58,234 bases of DNA from Defluviitaleaceae bacterium (GTDB lineage Bacteria; Bacillota; Clostridia; Lachnospirales; WQUN01), in the NCBI GenBank assembly GCA_009780585.1, contig WQZS01000020.1:1-58234 (forward strand), written 5' to 3'. The notes beneath the pieces were generated by a model. It was not told the DNA's origin and made no database searches. It saw only the letters and a list, made by a program, of their open reading frames with translations. Shown here one piece after another: positions 1 to 8,442 of the stretch (the stretch's first letter is position 1; every line of letters starts with the position of its first letter). The position numbers were made by a program, and so were the translations under genes.

Positions 1-1
1 A

Positions 2-67
2 TCGTATAAAGCCACGGCAAGCGTTGAGTTGCCCTCCGGCATTGCTCTGATTATGCCGCTTCAATAG
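2..67 (+). CDS. Possible 3' end of a gene cut by the window edge
   Basis: The frame is open from the left edge for 21 codons and ends in TAG at 65-67. The readable peptide ends in the residues ELPSGIALIMPLQ. Composition looks protein-like, but the fragment is too short to assign to a family and no domain is recognised. The frame could also be open by chance, so this is a weak call. Confidence 0.3.
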   Translation, partial: SYKATASVELPSGIALIMPLQ

Positions 68-157
68 TTTCACCATTAATTTGTGAGATTATTCCATTTA
101 CACACTTGCTGCGACACTCCCCTAAACTGCATTTTTATTTGCGTTCTTTTCATGACT

Positions 158-508
158 TTATGAGCAAGTATGGATTTTTAAAGCGTTTATTATGTGTATA
201 ATAAATTCTTTATCTTTTTGTTTTAATCCTAATATAAGACCGTTTAAAAAAGTGTCGATATTCGTTTCTTCCTTCACCAACGGCATATCGCTATTAAGGA
301 GGTAGTTAATATCCACATCTAACGCATTTGCTGTATTTATAAGGGTTTGCAAACTTGCCGTCATTAGGTTGTTTTCTAATTTGGCTACAGCGTTTTCGGA
401 TATATTAATTTTTTCCGCCAACCCCGCTTGGGTTAAACCCGTGATTTTTCGAGCTTCTTTTATCCGCTTGGCGATAATTGGATAATCTAACTTATATTTA
501 TGCTCCAT
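158..508 (-). CDS. XRE-family helix-turn-helix regulator
   Basis: A 116-residue DNA-binding protein. Residues about 9-66 form an HTH_3/Cro-like domain: IAKRIKEARKITGLTQAGLA, then a recognition helix around ISENAVAKLEN, then the typical ANALDVDINYLL end. The C-terminal 45 residues have no recognisable effector domain. The start is the ATG at 508 because AGGAG lies 9 bases upstream; a TTG two codons earlier would leave too little spacing. It stands alone, divergent from the RCC1-like lipoprotein. An inverted repeat at 566-587 in the shared upstream region is a plausible operator. The AT-rich base composition resembles the RCC1 gene next door and differs from the rest of the window, suggesting accessory DNA. 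The target is unknown. Confidence 0.85.
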   Translation of the reverse strand: MEHKYKLDYPIIAKRIKEARKITGLTQAGLAEKINISENAVAKLENNLMTASLQTLINTANALDVDINYLLNSDMPLVKEETNIDTFLNGLILGLKQKDKEFIIHIINALKIHTCS

Positions 509-565
509 ACACAACCACTCCTATAAATATAATATAGGGTTGGTTATGGCTATTTAATTGAGTTA

Positions 566-587
566 AAGTCAATTTGAATATTGACTT
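566..587. promoter_or_regulatory. Inverted repeat, possible operator of the XRE regulator
   Basis: AAGTCAAT and ATTGACTT form a perfect 8-bp inverted repeat around a 6-base spacer. The right arm contains TTGACT (581-586), which with 17 bases of spacing faces TACACT (604-609), a possible weak promoter towards the RCC1 gene. Position between the divergent regulator and its neighbour suggests an operator. This is inference from layout only. Confidence 0.4.
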
Positions 588-781
588 ATACTCTATTTTA
601 ATATACACTGACACAAAAACCTTGCTGCGGTGGATATCGTCGGCACATGCGGCACACTTATAATTAAAAAGGGGGTTAAATTTTTGTGCAAACGCAATTA
701 AGCACTATAACAAAACATGATTCTAAAAAATGGTTGGATAAAACGGGTGGTATTGCAAGGTTGGAGGGTTAAATAATTACA

Positions 782-1918
782 ATGAAAAAGATTATATTGT
801 TATTTTTTGTTATCGTCTTTTTCGCTGTCATATTTATTACCGCATGTGGCAGCGGCACGACAGCACAAGAAACGCTTGCGCCCACTACACCGCCGACTAT
901 TGCAATTCCTACACCTACGGCAACACCTCCCGCAACAACACCCACACCGCTTCCACCCGATGCAACACCTACGCCAACCCCAGCGACACCAACACCCGAA
1001 CCGCCACCGGTTTTTGTCGGAGAAATTAATACAGAGGCAATAACAATAGCGGCGGGATTAACAATGGCAGCAATAACGCAAGACGGTGTTTTGTGGGCGT
1101 GGGGTAGTAACCATTCATACCAAGTCGGCGATAGCACAACAATTGACCGCCACAGACCTATCCGCATTATGGATAATGTGGCTGCTGTTTCGGCCGGTTG
1201 GGCGCATATAATGGCAATCACACAAGACGGCGTTTTGTGGGCGTGGGGTAACAATAATACGGGTCAACAAGGCATCCTCCGAATAGGGGAATATAGAGGT
1301 CATTATAACCCTCTCCGCGTTATGGACAATGTGGTTACCGTTTCGGCTGGTGACTGGCACACAATGGTTATCAAACAAAACGGTGCTTTGTGGGCGTGGG
1401 GTGATAACAGCTTTGGTCAGTTAGGCACAACAACACCCACTCGTGACCATTATCACATTATGGATAACGTAGCCGCCGTTTCTGCTGGCGGAGCTCACAC
1501 TATGGCAATCACGCAAGACGGCGTTTTGTGGGCATGGGGTGCAAATTTTTTTGGACAACTCGGTGACGGTACAAGCACAATAATAGGCAACCGCGACCCT
1601 ATCCGCATTATGGATAATGTAATTACTGTTTCAGCCAGCATAAATAACACAATGGCAATCACGCAAGACGGCGTTTTGTGGTCGTGGGGTTATAATGAAA
1701 GGGGTCAAGTCGGTGACGGCACAACAACAGACCGCCACAGCCCTATCCGTATAATGAACAATGTGGCCGCCGTTTCGTCGGGACTTAGCCCAATGGCAAT
1801 CACGCAAGACGGTGTTTTGTGGACGTGGGGTTATAATGAATGGGGTCAAGTCGGTGACGGTACAACAACAAATCGTAGCAACCCCGTCCGCATTATGGAC
1901 GGCATGATGTTGCCGTAG
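782..1918 (+). CDS. RCC1-repeat surface lipoprotein
   Basis: A 378-residue predicted lipoprotein. Residues 1-22 are a type II signal peptide with lipobox FITAC, so the mature protein would be anchored at Cys22. Residues about 25-78 are a Thr/Pro-rich spacer that would hold the domain off the membrane. The rest is six RCC1-type beta-propeller blades, each with the motif MAITQDGVLWAWG followed by a GQxGDGTT-like loop and an IMDNVAAVSAG strand; RCC1 propellers usually have seven blades. RCC1-like repeats in bacteria are commonly extracellular binding modules, but no ligand can be inferred. GGAGG lies about 14 bases before the ATG, a little far. The blades are nearly identical in DNA, which allows changes in blade number by recombination. 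An AT-rich gene, probably acquired. Confidence 0.85.
   Translation: MKKIILLFFVIVFFAVIFITACGSGTTAQETLAPTTPPTIAIPTPTATPPATTPTPLPPDATPTPTPATPTPEPPPVFVGEINTEAITIAAGLTMAAITQDGVLWAWGSNHSYQVGDSTTIDRHRPIRIMDNVAAVSAGWAHIMAITQDGVLWAWGNNNTGQQGILRIGEYRGHYNPLRVMDNVVTVSAGDWHTMVIKQNGALWAWGDNSFGQLGTTTPTRDHYHIMDNVAAVSAGGAHTMAITQDGVLWAWGANFFGQLGDGTSTIIGNRDPIRIMDNVITVSASINNTMAITQDGVLWSWGYNERGQVGDGTTTDRHSPIRIMNNVAAVSSGLSPMAITQDGVLWTWGYNEWGQVGDGTTTNRSNPVRIMDGMMLP
1064..1900 (+). repeat. Tandem RCC1 blade-coding repeats
   Basis: Six imperfect tandem units of about 140-165 bp, each carrying a close copy of the segment that encodes ITQDGVLWAWG. Copies differ by only a few bases in this core and vary in the loops, so the array is either young or kept uniform by gene conversion. 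Confidence 0.85.
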
Positions 1919-1997
1919 TATGTCATTCCGAAAATACGGAACGGTTATCAAGGCTTGTAATTAATTTGGAAAATTTATCAAAATATTCGAACGTAAT

Positions 1998-2029
1998 AAA
2001 AAAGAGTTTTTAAATGTAAGCTCTTTTTT
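1998..2029 (+). terminator. Rho-independent terminator after the RCC1 gene
   Basis: AAAAAAGAG (1998-2006) pairs with CTCTTTTTT (2021-2029), leaving a 14-base loop. The run of T in the right arm gives a terminator-like tail. The stem is A/T-rich and the left arm also has an A run, so it could act in both directions. The rest of 1919-2096 holds no gene that I can support. Confidence 0.5.
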
Positions 2030-2096
2030 GTTGTAAACTGTCCACTTTATTTTAACAGTATCAAATAATACGAAGCCACATACGATGCCGCATAGT

Positions 2097-2124
2097 TTGA
2101 CTAACCCCCATTCTGTGTTATACT
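2097..2124 (+). promoter_or_regulatory. Sigma-A promoter of rpsO-pnp
   Basis: TTGACT (2097-2102), a 16-base spacer, then TATACT (2119-2124), preceded by TGT, an extended -10 TG motif. Transcription would start near 2131, leaving a leader of about 108 bases before rpsO. The match is good for both boxes. Confidence 0.65.
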
Positions 2125-2130
2125 CGCTTC

Positions 2131-2238
2131 TCAAATAACCCACGCGATGGTGACGGCTGCTCCGGCCTTGCCTTGGCGTGCGGAGTTCATACATGCGCGG
2201 TTAATTGCGCATACTATTCTATGAGGAGGCAATTTGTC
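2131..2238 (+). promoter_or_regulatory. Structured rpsO mRNA leader, possible S15 autoregulatory site
   Basis: The leader has a CTCCG/CGGAG hairpin and, just before the ribosome binding site, a perfect ATGCGC/GCGCAT hairpin (2193-2212) with an 8-base loop. Many bacteria control rpsO by S15 binding to its own leader, with different RNA folds in different lineages. Whether this leader binds S15 is inference from position; it does not obviously match a described S15 leader class. Confidence 0.4.
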
Positions 2239-2496
2239 ATGATCAGCAAAAAGGAAATCATCGCCAAGCATGGCCGGGCGGAGAACGACACCGGCTCACC
2301 CGAGGTACAAGTGGCGCTTTTGACCGCCCGCATCAATCACCTCACCGAACACCTGCGTGAACACAAGAAGGACTTCCATTCCCGCCGTGGGCTGCTTAAA
2401 TTAGTAGGCCAACGCCGCGGGCTTTTGGATTATATCCGCAGGCAGGACATCGTAAAGTATCGCGCACTCATCGGCGAGCTTGGCTTGAGAAAGTAG
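2239..2496 (+). CDS. rpsO: 30S ribosomal protein S15
   Basis: An 85-residue ribosomal protein that binds the central domain of 16S rRNA early in 30S assembly. The sequence runs from [10 protein letters not shown] to IGELGLRK and contains the family hallmarks [17 protein letters not shown] and the basic [14 protein letters not shown] segment that contacts RNA. Full S15 is about 88-89 residues, so this is complete. The start is the ATG at 2239, 9 bases after GAGGAGG; the longer open frame upstream is rejected because it would cover the structured leader. It sits 7 bases before pnp, the classic rpsO-pnp order, so both are co-transcribed. Confidence 0.97.
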   Translation: MISKKEIIAKHGRAENDTGSPEVQVALLTARINHLTEHLREHKKDFHSRRGLLKLVGQRRGLLDYIRRQDIVKYRALIGELGLRK

Positions 2497-2503
2497 GAAA
2501 CGG

Positions 2504-4771
2504 ATGATAAAAACGTATACGATGGAACTGGGCGGAAGAACGCTCAAGTGTGAAATTGGCAAAGTAGCCGAACTTGCCGGCGGCGCGGCGATGATGACCT
2601 ACGGCGAAACGGTGGTGCTGGTAACGGCCACCACATCGGACAAGCCCAGGCAAGGCATCGATTGGTTCCCGCTTTCCTGCGACTTTGAGGAACGGCTGTA
2701 CGCCGTGGGTAAGATACCCGGCAATTGGTTCAGGCGCGAAGGGCGTCCCATGGAACGGGCGATTTTAGCCTCACGGCTGATTGACCGGCCTATCCGCCCC
2801 CTCTTCCCCGACGACTACCGCAATGATGTGGGTGTTGTCGCAACAGTGCTTTCGGTTGACCAGGACGCTTCGGCGGAAATCGCGGCGATGATCGGTTCGT
2901 CAATCGCGCTTTGTATCTCCGACATCCCCTTCGACGGGCCGACGGCAGCCGTCAATATCGGCTTGGTGGACGGGCAATTGGTCGTTAACCCCAACGCGGA
3001 GCAGCGCGAAGCGAGTAAACTCACGCTGACCGTTTCTTCAACCCGCGACAAGGTTATGATGATCGAAGCCGGCGCGGACGAAGTGGACGAACAAACCATG
3101 TTCGACGCCATCATGCTGGCGCACGAGGAAAATAAGAAGATCATCGCTTTCATTGACGGAATCGTCAGCGAACACGCTAAACCCAAGCGCGAATACGAAA
3201 AGCATATAATCCCCGAAGGGCTGCACCAAGCGGTCAAGAACTATATTACCGATGCCCGTATGGAGGAAGCCGTCTTCCAAGACCAAAAGCAAATCCGTGA
3301 CGAAAAGGTGCGCGCGCTGACCGACGAATGTACCGCCGCGCTGATTCCTACCTTCGCGGAGGACGTCGCCGAGGAATACACCGCCAAAATAGGCGGCGCG
3401 ATTTACAAATTCGAGAAGGAAACCGTACGCCGCATGATCTTCCGTGACCACAAGCGTCCCGACGGGCGTAAGCTGGGCGACATCCGCAGGTTGGAATCCC
3501 ATGTGGATATCTTGCCGCGTACCCACGGTTCGGCGATATTCAGCCGCGGGCAAACGCAAGTGTTGACGGTCACGACGCTCGGTTCCAGCGGCGACACCCA
3601 ACGCCTTGACGGCTTGGACGAAGCCGAAGAAGACAAGCGTTACATGCACCATTACAACTTCCCCAGCTATTCGGTGGGCGAAACGCGCCCATCCCGCGGG
3701 CCCGGACGACGCGAAATCGGCCACGGCGCGTTGGCGGAACGCGCGCTCCTGCCCGTACTCCCCAGTGAAGACGACTTCCCGTATGTAATCCGCCTCGTTT
3801 CCGAAGTGGTGAGCTCCAACGGTTCGACTTCGCAGGCGGCGGTTTGCGGTTCGACCTTGTCGCTGATGGCGGCTGGCGTACCGATCAAACGGCCCGTCGC
3901 GGGTATTTCCGTGGGTCTTGTAACAGGCGAAACCGAAGACGACTTCGTATTATTAACCGATATCCAAGGGCTGGAAGACTTTTTCGGCGACATGGACTTT
4001 AAAGTGGCGGGTACTTCCGAAGGCATCACCGCCATTCAAATGGACATCAAGATCAACGGTCTTACCCCGGAAATCATCCGCGCTTCCCTGGAGCAAACCA
4101 AAGGTGCGCGGATGCGGATTTTGGAAGAATCCATGCTTCCGGTTATAGCCGAACCGAGGCCGGAAATCAGCCCCCACGCACCCAAGATCGCGATTATCCG
4201 CATCAACGTGGAGCAAATCGGCGAGGTTATCGGGCCGCGCGGTAAAGTGATCCACCGCATCATCGACGAAACCGGCGTAGACAAGATCGACACCGAGGAC
4301 GACGGACGTATTTTCATCGTCAGTAAAGACCAGGAAAAGATCAACCATGCCGTGGATATCATCAAAGCCATCGTCAACCCGCCCGAAGTGGGCAAGCATT
4401 ACACCGGCAAGGTAACGCGTTTAATGTCGTTCGGCGCGTTCGTGGAGATCGCTCCCGAAAAAGAAGGGCTTGTGCATATTTCACAACTCGCCGTTGAACG
4501 TGTAGAAAAAGTAGAGGATGTCGTAGCCGTAGGCGACGTGATTACGGTCAAGGTTACCGAGCTCGACGACCAAGGGCGTATCAACCTGTCCCGCAAAGCG
4601 GTGCTCGCGCCGGAATTGGGCGACGGTATCGTAAAGCGTCCGCCACCGAGGCCCCGTGAAGGAGGCGGAGGAGGATTCCGTTCCTCTTCGAGGACGACGG
4701 GCGGCGGTGGTGACAGACGGCACGGCGGCGGAGACCGCTCTTCGGCACCGGGAGGCGGAGGACGCAGGTGA
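2504..4771 (+). CDS. pnp: Polyribonucleotide nucleotidyltransferase (PNPase)
   Basis: A 755-residue cytoplasmic 3'-5' exoribonuclease that releases nucleoside diphosphates by phosphorolysis and can also add tails. Domain order is standard: first RNase PH domain (about 12-145), helical domain (about 146-235), second RNase PH domain (about 320-460) with the GSSGDTQR and RREIGHGALAERAL regions, KH domain with IGPRGKVIHRI near 576-586, and S1 domain from about 628 (GKVTRLMSFGAFVEI). AGGA lies just before the ATG, next to the rpsO stop. Residues about 705-755 form an unusual tail rich in Gly, Arg and Ser, with GGGGG runs and RGG-like elements, probably a disordered RNA- or protein-binding arm. Its stop overlaps the GTG start of the next gene. 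Confidence 0.97.
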   Translation: MIKTYTMELGGRTLKCEIGKVAELAGGAAMMTYGETVVLVTATTSDKPRQGIDWFPLSCDFEERLYAVGKIPGNWFRREGRPMERAILASRLIDRPIRPLFPDDYRNDVGVVATVLSVDQDASAEIAAMIGSSIALCISDIPFDGPTAAVNIGLVDGQLVVNPNAEQREASKLTLTVSSTRDKVMMIEAGADEVDEQTMFDAIMLAHEENKKIIAFIDGIVSEHAKPKREYEKHIIPEGLHQAVKNYITDARMEEAVFQDQKQIRDEKVRALTDECTAALIPTFAEDVAEEYTAKIGGAIYKFEKETVRRMIFRDHKRPDGRKLGDIRRLESHVDILPRTHGSAIFSRGQTQVLTVTTLGSSGDTQRLDGLDEAEEDKRYMHHYNFPSYSVGETRPSRGPGRREIGHGALAERALLPVLPSEDDFPYVIRLVSEVVSSNGSTSQAAVCGSTLSLMAAGVPIKRPVAGISVGLVTGETEDDFVLLTDIQGLEDFFGDMDFKVAGTSEGITAIQMDIKINGLTPEIIRASLEQTKGARMRILEESMLPVIAEPRPEISPHAPKIAIIRINVEQIGEVIGPRGKVIHRIIDETGVDKIDTEDDGRIFIVSKDQEKINHAVDIIKAIVNPPEVGKHYTGKVTRLMSFGAFVEIAPEKEGLVHISQLAVERVEKVEDVVAVGDVITVKVTELDDQGRINLSRKAVLAPELGDGIVKRPPPRPREGGGGGFRSSSRTTGGGGDRRHGGGDRSSAPGGGGRR

Positions 4772-6072
4772 AAAAATCAAATAAATCAAACGGGGGGGGC
4801 AATGCCCCCCTTTCCATTAAAGCCCATACCCTGCCCGGCGGCTTGCGCGTGGTAACGGAGGCGATTCCCTTCGTACGCTCGGTCAGCTTCGGTATATGGG
4901 TACGTAACGGTTCGCGCAACGAAAGCGCGCGCCAAAACGGTATGTCCCACTTCATCGAGCATATGCTGTTTAAAGGGACGGGAAAACGCACCGCCACCGA
5001 AATAGCCGAAACGATGGACGCTGTCGGCGGACAGCTTAATGCGTTTACTTCCAAGGAATATACCTGTTATTTCGCGCGGACGCTGGATACCCATTTCGAT
5101 GTGGCATTGGATGTGCTGACGGATATGTTCTTCAATTCGAAGTTCGACGAAGCGGAAATCGAAAAGGAACGGAACGTCATCCTGGAAGAAATCAACATGT
5201 ACGAAGACACGCCAAGCGATTTGGCCGTGGATTTGTTGCAATACCATACCTTTCAAAAAAACCCGCTGGGTAAATCAATATTGGGTGAACCGAACACGAT
5301 CACCAAATTCAAGCGGGACAGTTTTATGAAATATATGGGGGCTAATTACCTGCCGCACAACACAGTCATCGCCATAGCCGGCAATATCGATGAACAAGCG
5401 GTGTTGGACAAGATTTCCGCTGCGTTTGCCGATTTTAAGGGCGGGGCAAAGCCGAAGAAGGTATCCCCTACCCTGTACGCACCCGGTTTCAGCCTGCGCG
5501 AAAAGGATATCGAGCAGGTACATTTGGCGCTGGGTTTCCCCGGGTTACGGTGGACGCCCTCGGAAGAATACTACGCGCTTGCGGCGGTCAACACGATTTT
5601 CGGCGGCGGCATGAGTTCGCGTTTGTTCCAAAAATTACGTGAGGAACGCGGGCTGGTATATTCCGTGTATTCCCATAATATCGGGTACGCGGATACGGGC
5701 ATTTTTATGATTTACGCGGCGTTAAACCCCGCGCATTTGTACGACGCGCTGGGATTGATCACCGAAGAGGTGCGCCGCATGTTTACCGACCGCGTTACCG
5801 AAGGGCAATTGGCCAAAACGCGGGAACAATTGAAAAGTACGACATTGTTAAGCCTGGAAAGTACGGGCAGCCGCATGAACTCCATCGGGGCAAACCTCCT
5901 GATGCTGGACAGAGTAAGCACCCCCGACGAAACCGTAGCTAAGATCGACGCGATCACGTTGGACAGCTTGTACGCGGTATGCGAGCGTGTATTTAAGCTC
6001 GACGAAATGAGCCTTTCGCTGGTGGGGCGCGGCGTGGATGAATTGGACGGGGAAAAGCTGCTTAATAAATAG
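4768..6072 (+). CDS. M16-family zinc metallopeptidase
   Basis: A 434-residue member of the pitrilysin/processing-peptidase family. The zinc-binding HxxEH motif is HFIEH at residues 61-65, and the distal glutamate lies in the ERNVILEEI region about 75 residues later. The C-terminal half has the inactive partner domain with the GGGMSSRLFQKLREERGLVYS segment, typical of this family. No signal peptide is seen, so it is probably cytoplasmic. The start is a GTG overlapping the pnp stop (GTGA) and preceded by GGAGGCGGAGG, showing translational coupling. Homologues commonly follow pnp in Firmicutes (YmxG-like). The substrate is not known from sequence; turnover of small peptides is likely. Confidence 0.93.
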   Translation: MKKSNKSNGGGNAPLSIKAHTLPGGLRVVTEAIPFVRSVSFGIWVRNGSRNESARQNGMSHFIEHMLFKGTGKRTATEIAETMDAVGGQLNAFTSKEYTCYFARTLDTHFDVALDVLTDMFFNSKFDEAEIEKERNVILEEINMYEDTPSDLAVDLLQYHTFQKNPLGKSILGEPNTITKFKRDSFMKYMGANYLPHNTVIAIAGNIDEQAVLDKISAAFADFKGGAKPKKVSPTLYAPGFSLREKDIEQVHLALGFPGLRWTPSEEYYALAAVNTIFGGGMSSRLFQKLREERGLVYSVYSHNIGYADTGIFMIYAALNPAHLYDALGLITEEVRRMFTDRVTEGQLAKTREQLKSTTLLSLESTGSRMNSIGANLLMLDRVSTPDETVAKIDAITLDSLYAVCERVFKLDEMSLSLVGRGVDELDGEKLLNK

Positions 6073-6090
6073 CGTAAATGGGTTGATACC

Positions 6091-6531
6091 GTGGCGGCAT
6101 TTTTATGTAAACGAACCAAAGACGCGCAAGACCTTCCCCTGCCCGCCCGACAATCGCCACAAGCGGCGGGAATGGATTTGCACGCTAATGTGCATGAAGA
6201 AACCGTCATAAAAAAAGGGGCGCGGGTCTTAATCCCTACCGGAATTAAGATCGCGCTCCCTTATGGATATGAAGCACAGGTCAGGCCGCGCAGCGGTTTG
6301 GCCTTTCGTTTTGGCATAACGGTATTAAATACCCCGGGTACGGTGGACGCGGATTACCGCGGGGAGTTATGCGTATTATTAATCAATTTGGGGGATGAAG
6401 ACTACATAGTGAAGCGTGGGGACAGGATCGCGCAGTTGGTAATCGCGCGGGTGGAAATGGACAACCTCGTAGAAACCGACGAACTGCCGGAAAGCATACG
6501 AGGCGACGGCGGATATGGAAGTACGGGATAA
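6091..6531 (+). CDS. dut: dUTP diphosphatase
   Basis: A 146-residue homotrimeric-type dUTPase that hydrolyses dUTP to dUMP and diphosphate, keeping uracil out of DNA and feeding dTMP synthesis. All five family motifs are present: [28 protein letters not shown] with the catalytic Asp, RGDRIAQLV, and the C-terminal [10 protein letters not shown] that closes over the active site. The start is a GTG at 6091 with a weak upstream purine stretch, 18 bases after the peptidase stop, so it is probably last in the rpsO-pnp operon. It ends 1 base from the convergent pilT stop. Confidence 0.95.
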   Translation: MAAFLCKRTKDAQDLPLPARQSPQAAGMDLHANVHEETVIKKGARVLIPTGIKIALPYGYEAQVRPRSGLAFRFGITVLNTPGTVDADYRGELCVLLINLGDEDYIVKRGDRIAQLVIARVEMDNLVETDELPESIRGDGGYGSTG

Positions 6532-6532
6532 A

Positions 6533-7591
6533 TTACACGTTGACTTTCTTTGCCATTTGGTCGGGGTTGGTGGCGTGGCTGACGGCGGCTTCGCTCGTAA
6601 TCAAGCCCTTTTGGTACAGCATATTAATATAAGCGTCCATACTGATCATCCCCTCGCCCGAAGAGGTTTGGATGGTATTGTCGATTTGGTGGGTCTTGGA
6701 TTCGCGTATGAGGTTGCGGATTGCGCTGTTGACGTGCATGATTTCGAAAGCGGGTACGGATCCGCCCGTTTTGCCGGGTATTAGCCGTTGGGTGACCACG
6801 ATGCTTAATAACATGGAAAGCTGTACCCTTATTTGCTGTTGCTGCCCCGGGGGGAAAACATCCACGATGCGGTCGATGGTATTGACCGCGCCGACCGTGT
6901 GCAGGGTGGAAATAATAAGGTGACCCGTTTCGGCCGCCGTCATAGCGGTTTGAATGGTTTCGTGGTCGCGCATTTCGCCCAGGAGGACGATGTCCGGAGC
7001 TTGGCGCAAACAGGCGCGCAGAGCCGTCAAATAGGATTCCGTATCCAGCGATACCTCGCGTTGGGTGATCAGGCTTTGTATATCTTTGTGCAGGTATTCG
7101 ATGGGGTCTTCCAGCGTGATGATGTGGTTGCGCTTGTTTTTGTTGATTTCGTCGATGATACAGGCGAGCGTTGTGGTTTTTCCGCTGCCCGCGGGGCCTG
7201 TTACGAGGGCGATCCCGTGCTTTTGCGAGGCGATTTTCATTACCCCTTCGGGTATACCCAGCTTTTTATAATCGGGTAACTCAAACAAAACGACGCGGAT
7301 TACCGCCGCTACCGTCCCCCGCTGACGCAACGCGCTTACACGAAAACGCGCCAACTCCGGTACCGCCATGGAAAAATCGTCGTCGCCGGTCCGCTCAAAC
7401 TTGGTTACATCCCTGCGCCCCAGCACATACAGGCTTTTTATCAAACTTTCCGATTCCTCGGCGTTGATTCTGTCACCCTTGGAAACGATCAAGCCGTTAA
7501 CTTTAAACGTTATGTTGCGGCCCGCGCCGATAAAAATATCGGAAGCCCCGCATTCCACTGCCATTTGCAACCAATCTTTTACTTCCTTCAT
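6533..7591 (-). CDS. pilT: PilT-type twitching/retraction ATPase
   Basis: A 352-residue hexameric secretion ATPase of the PilT branch. It has an N-terminal PAS-like domain, Walker A GPAGSGKTT (132-140), Asp box around EDPIEYLHKD (161-170), Walker B IVLLGEMRD (201-209), the His box with STLHTVGAVNTIDR, and AIRNLIRE (290-297), the hallmark of PilT retraction ATPases needed for pilus depolymerisation. It powers disassembly of type IV pilus fibres at the inner face of the membrane. It is the last gene of the leftward pilus operon; no PilB extension ATPase is found in this window, so either PilB is elsewhere or this protein serves both roles. Confidence 0.92.
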   Translation of the reverse strand: MKEVKDWLQMAVECGASDIFIGAGRNITFKVNGLIVSKGDRINAEESESLIKSLYVLGRRDVTKFERTGDDDFSMAVPELARFRVSALRQRGTVAAVIRVVLFELPDYKKLGIPEGVMKIASQKHGIALVTGPAGSGKTTTLACIIDEINKNKRNHIITLEDPIEYLHKDIQSLITQREVSLDTESYLTALRACLRQAPDIVLLGEMRDHETIQTAMTAAETGHLIISTLHTVGAVNTIDRIVDVFPPGQQQQIRVQLSMLLSIVVTQRLIPGKTGGSVPAFEIMHVNSAIRNLIRESKTHQIDNTIQTSSGEGMISMDAYINMLYQKGLITSEAAVSHATNPDQMAKKVNV

Positions 7592-7618
7592 TTTTCACCC
7601 AACTTCATATAAGTATGA

Positions 7619-8065
7619 CTACCAATTACCCTGCCATATGTTCCATGGGTCGCCGTCGAAGAGGATCAGCGTTTCGTCCCGCTCCCATCCTCCGGTATCC
7701 CGCATTTGCCACGTCAAGATGCTTAGGGAATCATCGTTCACGCCCAGCACAACATGCAGTTCCATTTTGTCTGAAATCCTGCAAACGAAGGACAGCGTTT
7801 CCAGCCACAAATCCCAATCCCAGTCGGAATTGATCGGTACGCCGCGTACCATATCGGGGATTTCCTCCGACGCCAGCAACTCCGCGAGGATCAATTCTGC
7901 CAGCGTATCCGCTTCGTAATATTGCTGTACCAGCCTTGCCTCCACGTCCGCCAATGCTTTATCGGTAATCGCCGAGGCGTAAGTAATGACCGCGAATATC
8001 GTCAAGCACAAAACCGCGAACACCAATACGATGGATGCGCTCCCGATGCCGATACCCTTCTTCAT
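7619..8065 (-). CDS. Pilin-operon membrane protein, minor-pilin-like
   Basis: A 148-residue protein with one N-terminal hydrophobic helix (about residues 9-32, ASIVLVFAVLCLTIFAVI) and an extracytoplasmic domain. The N-terminus MKKGIGIGSASIVLV lacks the Glu5 of classical prepilins but has the short basic start followed by a long helix seen in pilus accessory proteins. The C-terminal domain is acidic and Trp-rich (WDWDLWLETL, DPWNIWQGNW). It overlaps the previous gene by 4 bases and lies in a series of similar small genes between pilC and pilT, so a role in pilus assembly or tip structure is inferred. No enzymatic motif is seen. Confidence 0.6.
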   Translation of the reverse strand: MKKGIGIGSASIVLVFAVLCLTIFAVITYASAITDKALADVEARLVQQYYEADTLAELILAELLASEEIPDMVRGVPINSDWDWDLWLETLSFVCRISDKMELHVVLGVNDDSLSILTWQMRDTGGWERDETLILFDGDPWNIWQGNW

Positions 8066-8442
8066 CGCTTATCCCCCCTTGCGGCGACCGTCAAGCGGTA
8101 AAGCTCATCCCCGCTTATACGGCTGACAACAATTTCCGCACGGGTCAATGACGGCGCGGGGTTATCAAGCGTCGTAATCTGTAAAACAAAGTAAGCCCCG
8201 TCTGTATCGCTTACATTCCAATTGCTGTCGTAATATATTACCCCGTCAACGCCACCTGACGCTTTATAGCTTTCCGCGGCGTTCCCCGCCACGCGGATAG
8301 CGTAATTAACCTCCAGCGTACGTTTGCTCATTAAATACGATTCCACGAAAATGCTTACGCATACCGCCGAGCAAACGGCGAAGATTAAAATGACCACCAA
8401 TTGCTCGATTAAAAATAAATTGGAGCGTGAATGTCCGTTCAT
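8062..8442 (-). CDS. Type IV pilin-like protein
   Basis: A 126-residue protein with a class III signal-like start: a basic hydrophilic leader (MNGHSRSN) followed by LFLIEQLVVILIFAVCSA, in which a Glu sits about five residues into the mature helix, as in N-methylated pilins. The usual Gly before the cleavage site is missing, so processing by the prepilin peptidase is uncertain. The globular part (about 45-126) has alternating beta strands ending TRAEIVVSRISGDELYRLTV. It overlaps its neighbours by 4 bases on each side, so translation is coupled. Probably a minor pilin; a pseudopilin of a secretion system is the alternative. Confidence 0.65.
   Translation of the reverse strand: MNGHSRSNLFLIEQLVVILIFAVCSAVCVSIFVESYLMSKRTLEVNYAIRVAGNAAESYKASGGVDGVIYYDSNWNVSDTDGAYFVLQITTLDNPAPSLTRAEIVVSRISGDELYRLTVAARGDKR

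Noticed and set aside
718..777. Small ORF of 19 codons before the RCC1 gene
   Set aside because: No ribosome binding site at its start and no recognisable product.
769..1254. Minus-strand frame of 161 codons opposite the RCC1 gene
   Set aside because: Antisense shadow of a repeat-rich gene. The translated sequence is low-complexity and there is no ribosome binding site.
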